Origin: Scatophagus argus
Lineage: Eukaryota; Chordata; Actinopteri; Scatophagidae
Direction: 5' to 3'
Length of the DNA stretch: 64,000 nucleotides
Assembly: GCF_020382885.2 (NCBI RefSeq)
Contig: NC_058499.1
Location: 554,501 to 618,500, forward strand
Shown piece after piece: positions 26,001 to 52,623 of the stretch. A program made the position numbers and the translations under genes. Below the pieces are notes generated by a model. The model saw only the letters and a program-made list of their open reading frames with translations. It made no database searches and was not told the DNA's origin. Each line of letters begins with the position of its first letter. Position 1 is the stretch's first letter.

Positions 26001-27364
26001 AGCTGTGCCATTCACTCAATCCTGACAGGACTTTCATTCGACCAAACGGTTTACTGCAGCAGCACACATCACCATTGTGTTTTGAGGCCTGTTGTCGATC
26101 ATGGAGTTCTGTTACAGCAGGAATCAAACAGCGCTTTCATGCGTGTGAAGGAGTCTTATTTTGTCGGGTTTATGGTCAGATGGGCCATAAACTAGTCGGA
26201 ATTCATTTTGTGCTGTTGTTCTTAGGGCAGAGGACGAATCATTACAAGGGCCTGATGGGAAATTTGAGTGGCAGTTTCATATCCAGCCTGGTCTCACCGA
26301 TCTACAGGACAGGCGAGGACATGTTTTTATTACTTCACAGCGCCTACCATTGAAAAGTTCCCACCTGAAACTCGTCAACGTAAACTCTGTTTCCGTGGTG
26401 GGTGAAGCAGCTGTAGAGCGTCCCGTTGTTGTGCAGGAAACTCTCAAAATCCACAGAGACTTCTCCACTCTCATCCGCAGTTTCCTGACAGCACAGGCAG
26501 AGTGAGAGTTCGTCTCAGACTAAAACATCTTATCTCACACAAATACAGCAGGAAACGTCCAGGAATACAAAAAACAGAAATTCATTAAGTTCATTTTTTG
26601 ATGATTGAAGTGAAGATTGATAACATCAACGTTTTCAGAAAGGTCAACTTGTGTATTTGCTATGTGTTTTTAAGCACAAATGTAGCATTTGGAGCATCTT
26701 TGATGTACTTTGATTATTTTGGTGGACATTTCAGAAAGAATTCAATGTTTTCTGCACAAAACAGTCAGTGAATTTTATATTTCTTCAGAACTGACCAAGC
26801 TGATCGTTTCAGTCTGTGATACTTGAGCTGTGGAGAATTTAATGTTAACACGGATGACAAGCTGACATGTTAGCTGTAATGTGATCAGACATCAACATGA
26901 CAGATAAATTATTGATGTCTGAGTGAATATTTTAAAAAGCTGCTCACAGTAACTGGAGCTTGAATCAGGACAGTTTGTGTTTCTTCCTCCTCCTCCTCCG
27001 TCTGTACGTTTCTCTCTTCGCTCTTTAAAGACTGAATATCCACAGTGTGGCTTTCAGGCTTTGCTGCGTCCTCGTCTGCCTGAAAACACACCACAGACCA
27101 AAGCAGAAGGACTCGTGATGCTTTCTTTCGTAAAAGCTCATATTAATGAAATACTAAATACTCAATTAAAACATTTACTTTGTGTTTGTAAGTATTAGCA
27201 TCAAAATATCATTAAAAGTACCAGAAAGTCCTGATCCTTCAGAGCTCCAGGTAAGAAACTCTTACCTGCAGGGTGGCGTCACTCCGTCCTGCAGGTGTGG
27301 ACGTCCAGCCAGGCTCAGGCTCGGCCAGCCGGGATCCCTCGCTGACAGACGCTCCGGTGCCCAT
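20020..27364 (-). CDS. C-terminal-motor kinesin (kinesin-14 type), complete 14-exon model, 773 aa
   Basis: Exons in transcript order: 27364-27266, 27079-26948, 26484-26365, 25617-25555, 25473-25360, 25223-25110, 25002-24836, 24053-23387, 22771-22629, 22066-22006, 21792-21584, 21504-21318, 20538-20443 and 20169-20020; all phases agree. Residues about 280-440 are a likely coiled coil. The motor follows, opening with [10 protein letters not shown] (443), as in C-terminal motors. It keeps the P-loop GQTGSGKT (518-525), switch I SSRSH (630-634), switch II DLAGSE (660-665) and the [10 protein letters not shown] and [19 protein letters not shown] blocks. It should therefore be an ATP-driven, probably minus-end-directed microtubule motor. 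The N-terminal 270 residues are unfamiliar: an acidic stretch, a Trp/Tyr-rich part and a UBA-like helix segment. I could not assign it to KIFC1, KIFC2, KIFC3 or KIF25. The exon 7 donor (AG then GTCTGC) is weak; the ATG has a good context. Confidence 0.9.
20634..21113 (+). mobile_element. MITE-like element, copy 1 (in kinesin intron)
   Basis: The element starts near ATATAAAGATGGCCGACACAT and ends near CATGTCGTCCATGTTTATAT, which form an imperfect terminal inverted repeat. Internal words (TCTCCACTTC, CAAAAGTGAAGCCAAAAT, CCAATCAGGAGCAGC, CTCAGCTGTCAATCATGA, ATCAAATAACTAATT) recur in order at 54388-54750, and part recurs reversed at 37560-37792. There is no coding capacity, so it is a non-autonomous DNA-transposon-type repeat. 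Confidence 0.7.
23387..24053 (-). CDS. Kinesin exon 8: coiled coil and start of motor domain
   Basis: This is the largest exon of the gene (667 nt). It encodes a heptad-rich region ([20 protein letters not shown], then the [19 protein letters not shown] and [15 protein letters not shown] stretches), the neck ([12 protein letters not shown]) and [10 protein letters not shown], the conserved first strand of a kinesin-14 motor. A basic, proline-containing linker ([15 protein letters not shown]) interrupts the helices. The segment after FCRCR is short and Ser/Thr-rich (KTTTSSSC), where other kinesins have an RP(L/F) motif. Confidence 0.9.
24836..25223 (-). CDS. Kinesin exons 6-7: Trp-rich segment and UBA-like helices
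   Basis: Exon 6 (25223-25110) encodes [20 protein letters not shown] and then [17 protein letters not shown]. Exon 7 (25002-24836) encodes [20 protein letters not shown] followed by [10 protein letters not shown], which reads like a three-helix UBA/CUE-type fold. Both are in frame with the coiled coil and motor downstream. I know no described animal kinesin-14 with this architecture; the domain names are inferences from pattern only. Confidence 0.75.
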
Positions 27365-29886
27365 CCTGACATCCACAGACTGACAGACGGGCCCCGCCGT
27401 GACACAGGTGAGAACAGGTGCAACCTGACACACCTGTCCATGTGACACGCAGCAGCTGTGGATCCTACCAGGCGAAAGTCTTAGCTGTCATACAGAAATA
27501 AAGTCATCACGACTTTAATGATCTTCAGGTGATTCTGATTGTTCTGATTATTCTTATGGTTTTCTAGTTTGAATTTTGCATTTTTTGTGTTAAATGAATG
27601 GTTTTAAACTGGAGTTTGGCATACAGGCAAACATCATTATTAAAAATGAAGATTATTTTAGCAAAATCTCATATTCCTGAAGTTGAGTCCCAATATTTTA
27701 TCAAAGGAATAACTATTCTCACAAATAAAGTTGATAATACAGTTGATTTAAATATTTGACCTCTTAGCCCTTTTTTCTGTTAGCAAAAAATCACCATCAA
27801 ACAAAATCAATATGAGGTTGGAAAGACACATTTTTATCCTCTTTATCTCTTAATGCACCTCAACAGCATGTCTGTCTGCGCTGTCTGAAAGATTCAAATC
27901 AGCAAAACAAAACGAATCTGATTTGATTAAAACCTTTAACCAGTTTGCTTACATATTCTTCCTTCCTTCTTCACATTTTAACAAATGATACTGAAAAACT
28001 TTCATTTCATTTTATTTTAGATTTAATTTTGTGGCATAACTCCGGTGTGGTGTCGTTTCTCCAACTGCACCTGAAGGCAGCTTTTGCAGGATGGTAATAG
28101 TGATAGTAATGGGAATCATTTCCAGAGAAATCCTGACTGCATTGCCTGAGGTCCTCACTAGGGGGCAGCATCAGTCTGTTGACAAATTCAAACAGCTGAT
28201 GAACCGAAAGCAGTGGAGACAAACTCAGCCTGTAAAAGAGCTGAGAAGCAGACCTTTCTCCTGCTTACATCAGAAGCTTTGGTTGTGGGCCTTTAACATC
28301 ACGAAGGCCAGCAAACAGCAGCTCGTCTCAGTCTCTCTTACTTCTTTGAGACAACGTCTGCAGTAGTAAAGCAGCTCTAATGAAACTGTCTGTGGATTAA
28401 ACACAACATCATCAACCTCTGACGATCCTGCACTCCTGACCATGAACAGAAAGAAGTTGCTGCAGGGTGGACTCAGATGCAGGACACAGACACAAGGCTG
28501 AGGTAAAGATTCAGGACGAAGCATCGGGGACAGCAGGTGAAGAGGAGACGGCGGCTCTGGTGTGAGTCCTGGGACGCAGACTGGCAGGCGAGCAATAAGG
28601 AGGGCACACTGAGCCTGAGATCATGTGGCAGCGAGTCCTGCAGGCAGAGGAGCCGGGCTGCAGTCCAGCATCGTGTTTCAAAACATCCTGAGGCCATAAG
28701 GAAAGGTGTGAAGGACAGTTCCTAAGACAGACACAGAGTGCATTTCCATCACTGTGAGACGTGGGAGGACGTCATCTCCTTTCCTTTCAGAAAGGATGAT
28801 CCCTGTGCTGAAGGGGATGAAGAGCCAAGCGCCTCTCCTCCGCATTCAGAGAAGCTGCCATCATGGCTGCCACTTCCAGGTCGGGTTTCCTTCTTCTCAG
28901 TTCCTTAGAGGAAGAAGAAAAAGAGCGAGGAGGGCAGACCACATCCACACAGGGAGCACTGGGAACCCTGGGAATCTGCAGGATACGACGCAGCCATGCG
29001 TCCCAGTGACCTGTCCTCTTTTCAGTCGCCACACTGGGAGGCTTTCAGTCGAGTCAAAGTGTTTGTTGTCATACGCCCAGAAGAAAAACAGAGAAAACAC
29101 GTTTCCCTGTAAAATGAATTTTTTCCTTTGCGTGCCGCACTCAATGCCAACATAAAGGAGTAAAAACTAACACAGTAAGAAGTAAAAGTAATACAGTAGA
29201 GCAAAAAGACTCTCCTAAAGGTGTGAGAAATATAAAAACCTCCAACTAGCTGCCGATAAACTAAGTATGTAACTGCAACGTAACATCAGCTTTACGCGCA
29301 GTCAGCCAGGTGTGTGCAGTTCAGCTACGCGTCACGGCCTTCCTCAGCAGGTAAGGTTTGCTCAGGTGTCATGCTGTGAGGAGCAGCTGTGTCAGTCGGC
29401 CGTTTGATTCATACTGCTGCTGCGACGAGCGGCGGCTTTAGGAGATGCCAGCAGGGCTTCAGACTGGATCAAAAAGTGTCCGTTAAAGGTTTTTTATTTT
29501 CTGCCTTCAGCTCTTTCGCTGCTGCACAGGACAGGATCTCAGGTTTATCAGTTTTCATTTAGAAGCTGAGCAGCTGGTGACGGCGGCAGCTTCTGAGCCA
29601 CACAGCAGTAAAATCCTGTCTGACTGCCTCTTTTAAACCGGGTGGACGTCCTGCTGGAGGAGCTGCTGGCTCTGACTGCCTCGGCTCAGCCTCCACAGCC
29701 GGCCAAATTAGAAATGACGTGCAATAAAAGAGAAAAGGAAACGAGTTTCCCAAGAGAACAATCTGGAAAATTACTCTCCATTCACACCGTCAGGACGAAT
29801 ACAGTCGGTCTCACACACGCTCACAGCCAATCAGCTTTTTCAAGTACTTTATCAGAGCAGCCTCAGAACATCTGCTGCTCTGAGCT

Positions 29887-30017
29887 GAGCTGCCTGCCTG
29901 TCTGTCTGCCCGCCTGTCTGTGTGCCTGCCTACCTACCTGTCTGCCCGCCTGTCTGTGTGTCTGCCTACCTACCTGTCTGCCCGCCTGTCTGTGTGTCTG
30001 CCTGCCTGTCTGTCTGT
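29887..30017. repeat. (CTGT/CTGC/CTAC) tetranucleotide tract with higher-order unit
   Basis: The run is made of CTGT, CTGC, CTAC and CCGC steps. A larger unit (CTGCCTACCTACCTGTCTGCCCGCCTGTCTGTGTG) is repeated, so the tract has both a 4-bp period and a longer internal duplication. Its open frames are repeat artefacts. Confidence 0.85.
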
Positions 30018-30144
30018 CACTCCAGGTTTGACTCACAGCTCCTCTGTGTGTTTGTGGTGGATCTGAAGCTGCAGTCAAACACAGACTGAACTACAGTGTT
30101 GTTTCAGGTCTCGATCATACAGGAACACATACGGCTCCCTGAAG

Positions 30145-30146
<2 letters not shown>

Positions 30147-30180
<34 letters not shown>

Positions 30181-30181
30181 C

Positions 30182-30217
<36 letters not shown>

Positions 30218-30226
30218 GCGTGTGTG
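30147..30226. repeat. (GT)n microsatellite with GCGT interruptions
   Basis: About 80 bp of GT dinucleotides are broken by TGCGTGCGTGCG near the middle and TGCGTGTGCG near the end. It is followed by a GAGAGAGA run. Confidence 0.9.
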
Positions 30227-30819
30227 AGAGAGAGAGAAAGAGATTCTTTACATGATTTCCTTTCCGTTTCTGGGTTTGCGTCTCGTGGAGTCCAGCAGGT
30301 CTCAGGGAGAAGTTAACTCAGAAAGATCGACATCAGAGGCTGATGTTTAATAAAATACTTTTATTTCCAAAGAGCAGAGGGAGCAGGAGCATCGAGCGAT
30401 TGACCAGAACACATGATGAATTTATCAACCAGAATCATCCCTGAAATCACAGCCTGTGCTCACAAAATGCTTCATTTCATCTTTCACAGGAGAGATTCTT
30501 ATGATAAATTTAAAGTGGTATTTAAACAAAGCAGCTTTATTATGGCAGTCGTGTAACTTGAGATGTCATTGAGGACATTTTAGGTAAACTGGGAAAAGAT
30601 CTTGGACTACGTCAGCAGGCTGGAGGCGTTGGGTGGAAACATTTACAAACTACAGCAGATAAAAGCACACTGTGTGTTTTCTTTAGGGCCAGACAAAAGT
30701 CAGACTGATCAGGTCGACTCCTTTCACTGCTGCTTTAAGGAGCAACTTCTGAAATCCAGCCAGAATTCAAAGGTAGAAGCTCCTCCCCACATCCTGTGCT
30801 CAGGTTACCTTTGGCTGTA

Positions 30820-31237
30820 GAGCTACTGTTAGCTACCGTTAGCTGAGTTAGCTCAATTAGCTACCATTAGCTACCATTAGCTACTGTTAGCTACCATTAG
30901 CTGAGTTAGTTCATTTAGCTGCCGTTAGCTACCGTTAGCTACTCTTAGCTACAGCTAGCTACAGTTAGCTCAGTTAGCTCAATTAGCTACTGTTGGCTAC
31001 CGTTAGCTGAGTTAGCTCAATTAGCTACCATTAGCTGAGTTAGTTCAGTTAGCTACTGTTAGCTATAGCTAGCTACAGTTAGCTCAGTTAGCTACAGTTA
31101 GTTATAGTTAGCTCAGTTAGCTACCGTTAGCTACTGTTAACTACAGTTAGTTACAGTTAGTTACAGTTAGCTCAGTTGTACTGTTAGCTACTGTTAGCTA
31201 CAGTTAGTTACAGTTAGCTACCGTTAGCTCAGTTAGC
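30820..31237. repeat. GTTAGCTAC minisatellite, about 420 bp
   Basis: The array consists of degenerate 9-10 bp units: GTTAGCTACC, GTTAGCTACA, GTTAGCTACT and the 9-bp GTTAGCTCA. Longer cassettes (TTAGCTGAGTTAGCTCAATTAGCTACC) recur inside it. AGCT sits in nearly every unit, so the array is rich in small palindromes. It lies about 1.1 kb beyond the chrna7 stop codon. Confidence 0.85.
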
Positions 31238-31784
31238 GGTGGAGCTCGTGGCCCAGCAGCTGAATGAAGACTGCCTGGACTGGACTGCCTTGCATCACAG
31301 ATCGTGTTAGTTCATTTTTTGAACGTTTCAAAGTGAAATTCCAGTGAGCCAAAGTGAGCCAGTGAATCAGACTGGATGTGAACATAATGAGGAGCACATG
31401 ACCGTGGGTCCCAGATGGCTTTCAGACCAACAGGAGCAGGCAATACAAGCAAGCCAAAAGGGGATGAACAAGATGTTTTCGTACCTTGAACTGCACAAAT
31501 CACTGAACGAATGAGTGGAAACTGTTAACATCACAAGAGGAAAACCTCACGTGTCGGGTTTGGACGGTCACATGGTCACCGTGTCACATTAGGTGGTTAC
31601 AGAGTCCTGACCGGACTGAGATACACGACAGATGACAAACCGGTCCACGACCAATCACAAGCAGCCGTATGTCACGGCGGCGTGGCGTCAGCGTGAAGGA
31701 GGCGTCTGGGACAGACGACCGGGAACACAATACAAACGGTAGAAAACAGGAATCAATGAATAATCAGCGTGGTCTTCGGTTAAA

Positions 31785-31828
31785 ATGCTTTGTTTGCTAC
31801 AGAACATGTTCTGTAGCAAACAAAGCAT
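31785..31828. repeat. Perfect 44-bp palindrome with no spacer
   Basis: The arms 31785-31806 and 31807-31828 are exact reverse complements over 22 bp, with the centre at AGAACATGTTCT. It lies about 520 bp downstream of the chrna7 stop codon on the template side, so it may be in the chrna7 3'UTR. The core GAACATGTTC also fits a p53 half-site (RRRCWWGYYY). Confidence 0.9.
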
Positions 31829-32345
31829 ATCAGCTGACATGACACTCGACAGAATCCATCACACCTGTGTGCAGGTTACCTAATGACCTGAAGCAGTTAC
31901 AGCTGGTGTCAGCAGACTCTTCCCTCCAGTCGGCTTTCATTCACAGCAGCACTCGGCTTCTTCTTCTTCTTCAGCAGACAGCAGGGACAAAGACGATCGT
32001 CCAGAGCGAAGCACGTCCACCTCCTGTGCAACCACCTGTGATCAGTGTGCACCTGAGCAGACACCTGAGTTAGCTCCACGCACTGCTGCTGAAAGCTCTG
32101 AGAAACATGGAGAATACTGAGCACGTGAACACGGAGAGAGTCTGATCCACTGGAAAACAAAAGTGAAACTACTTATGTGTGAGATGCCTTCAGTAGCATC
32201 CGATGGACTCTGGGCTGACAGACACAGACAGGAAGTCAGACAGTCCTGAGGCCGGACGTGGTTGGTTTGGGTCTGATCGGGAGACTTGTTGACAGTAACT
32301 GAAATAAAGGCAGCTGCTATGGGGGTCGGCTGTCAGCTCTTCTTC

Positions 32346-50420
<18,075 letters not shown>

Positions 50421-50482
50421 CCTCAGCAGCCGTAAGACAGACGAGAAACTGAGCGACTGAGTTCCTCCTGAAGCAGCAAAAA

Positions 50483-50640
50483 AACCACGAGGGAGGGAGG
50501 GAAGGAGGGAAGGAGAGGGGAGGGAAGGCGAGGGGAGGGAAGGAGGGAAGGAGGGGGGAGGGAAGGAGGGAAGGAGGGGGGAGGGAAGGCGAGGGGAGGG
50601 AAGGAGGGAGGAGGGAGGGAAGGAAGGAGGGGGGCTGGAG
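50483..50640. promoter_or_regulatory. chrna7: GGGAGGGAAGG purine tract upstream of chrna7 start codon
   Basis: About 160 bp of G/A repeats (GGGAGGGAAGGAGGGAAGG and GGCGAGGGGAGGG units) lie 60-220 bp upstream of the chrna7 ATG, in the likely promoter/5'UTR region. On the gene's sense strand it is a CT-rich element. Such tracts bind GAGA- or SP/MAZ-type factors and can form G-quadruplex or triplex DNA in other promoters. Whether it is promoter or transcribed 5'UTR is not known. Confidence 0.5.
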
Positions 50641-50743
50641 GATCAATGGAGAATTTGCTCCAAGTGAGAGAAGTGGATGCTCCTCCCCCAGAAAACATAA
50701 GAAGAATAAGATTGGACAGCTGGAGATGCTGAGGAGGAGGACA

Positions 50744-50780
<37 letters not shown>

Positions 50781-52448
50781 TGTGCGTGCGTCCTCTGAAA
50801 GCCAAATGAGCTGATGATTTCTTTGCTGTTTCTACATTTGAAGCTGAAAACTGAAACCAGAATCAGCCAATCAGAGAGTCTCATGTTTTTACACCAGAGG
50901 AGAACTGAGCCCATGTCTGCCAAGGCTGCAGGTCCTCCAGGGTTTAGACCAGGTTCCAGTGTTTTCTCACAGGGACGTTTTTAGAAACTAACAAAGCTTC
51001 TGGGACGTGAGACCACAGGAGACAACAGGATGAAGGTTACAGCCTCCTCTTCGCTCCACACACGGCTGAGGGGTTCAGCTCTCACGCACTGGGGGTGAGA
51101 GGTGGGCACACCTGACTGGTGGTCACCTGTCAGACGGGCACACCTGACAGGTGACCACAGGACTGACAGAGCCGTTGTTCTCCTTTAGACATGATGATTT
51201 AAAATACTGAAGTGTCCCTCACATTCACAAATCTGTCCATCGTTTTAGAGGTCAGAAGGTCACCTTGTGATTTCCCATCATCCCTTTGAAATGAGTGAGC
51301 TGCAGCCCCAGCGCCAGGACTTTCCTCTGCTGTGCTGAGCAGGAGATAAACTCCTGATTAATTAGCTAATTAGAGCTGAATAATGAGATCGTTTTCCTAA
51401 CGACTCCCTCCATCAGAGACAAACAGGGTGGAGACGCAGATTCACACTTGTCAGTGTGAGTATCACTCCACAGCCGTGTGTTTACCTGAGAGCGGTTATA
51501 TTGTCAGGCCACGCCGTCCAGAGACCGATGGGTTTAATTCCAGGACGTTTCCCAGCATCCTCGGCTCACTGCTCTCTGCAGCTTGTTGCCAGCGCTGCCT
51601 GCAGCTCTAATGAGCACAAAGCAAACAGAAGAGCACAGCGTCTACAAGCTTCTGCAAGTATGAAGCGCAGAAAACCTTGTTAATGGCTGAAGGGAATTTA
51701 ACAAAAAGAAGTTCTACTGCTGCTGGAATGTCACACATTCTCATTAAAAACACACCAGAACCTTTCAGGAGCTGTGCTTTAAAGCAGCAGGAGTCTGATC
51801 ACAGGGAGAGCACAGAGTCAGCAGCGAGGGCTGCCATCTGGTGGACGGACACAGAGCTGCAGCTTTCCTTCAGTCTCAGTCGCAACACTTTGGCTGCACA
51901 GGAAATTAAAAAGTACTTCACAGTGACGACATCTTAAACTCAGCTTGAGATACAAAATTTATAACAGGAAGCAACAAGTGTGATGAAGGCGTCACTTAGA
52001 AACCGATCATAATGTCATCGACCGGGTTGATGCTACTCTCTTAAAACCTCACTCATGTAACACCTTGACTGCACTCTTTCATTGTGAGCAAAATATGAGT
52101 CTTTAGTCGATGGACACAGCAACGCAGTGCAGTGCACACAGAGAAGAGGAAGACGAACCAAAACACTAAATAAGAGCACAGACATTTGTTCATCTGCAGC
52201 ATCTGATGAGAGCAGGAGCTGAAGTCTTCCATCAGCACAGTCTAGAAAGAAGTGACTTTAATGTAAAGGTTCATATCATGATGTGAAGATTTACTGAGTT
52301 TCATTTGTCTTCAGAAAAATAGAAACGCAAGTTACAGTCTGCCTCGTGTGAATTAATGTCCACAGAAGATCAGTTGCAAAGGACAAAGGTTGTTCTTCTG
52401 CCATAAGTAAGTATTGGACATCAATCAGTCAGTGAGTCAGTCCATCCA
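50641..52448. other. Short intergenic region between spg11 3' end and chrna7 5' end
   Basis: Both genes are on the minus strand, so this 2-kb region holds the spg11 3'UTR (right part) and the chrna7 promoter (left part). A minus-strand ATTAAA (plus TTTAAT at 52257-52262) lies about 190 bp after the spg11 stop and is a candidate poly(A) signal. No other coding exon was recognised. Confidence 0.5.
50744..50790. repeat. (GT)n microsatellite upstream of chrna7
   Basis: GT dinucleotides end in GCGCGTGTGCGTGCG, about 330 bp upstream of the chrna7 ATG. Confidence 0.9.
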
Positions 52449-52623
52449 TCATCTGGCCAGCTTGTCGTTCAGGTAGCTGGAGGTCTTGGCGTCCTGCAGC
52501 AGCGTTTTAGTGACATCATACAGATTGTGCTGGTAGGCCAGCCTGTAGCGGCTGTACACATCATCACAGTGCGTCAGCAGGCGCTTCACGTTGGCAGTGA
52601 CGCCGCTGGGAGCGCCGTCCAGC
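52449..52623 (-). CDS. spg11: spg11 last exon with stop codon
   Basis: The exon encodes LDGAPSGVTANVKRLLTHCD and then DVYSRYRLAYQHNLYDVTKT, ending TSSYLNDKLAR and TGA. This matches the conserved C-terminus of spatacsin (DVY-YKLAYEH-YEIV-LL in human). The intron before it has a CAG acceptor at 52624-52626. Confidence 0.93.

Larger units (their letters stand above)
27365..32345. other. Intergenic region between kinesin and chrna7
   Basis: No coding exon is recognised. The stretch contains AT-rich unique DNA (27480-28020), a CTGT/CTGC tetranucleotide tract (29887-30017), a GT microsatellite (30147-30226), a GTTAGCTAC minisatellite (30820-31237) and a perfect palindrome (31785-31828). Part of it, up to the chrna7 stop at 32346, must be the chrna7 3'UTR; no poly(A) site could be fixed. 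Confidence 0.6.

Noticed and set aside
29863..30078. A frame of repeated Gln-Ala-Gly-Arg/His-Arg residues
   Set aside because: It is the CTGT/CTGC tetranucleotide tract translated; there is no start context or homology.
30820..31237. CRISPR-like repeat array
   Set aside because: The units are 9-10 bp, degenerate and directly adjacent with no unique spacers, in a vertebrate genome.
31801..31812. Glucocorticoid response element (AGAACA/TGTTCT)
   Set aside because: The half-sites abut with no 3-bp spacer, so a receptor dimer would not fit; the match follows from the palindrome centre.
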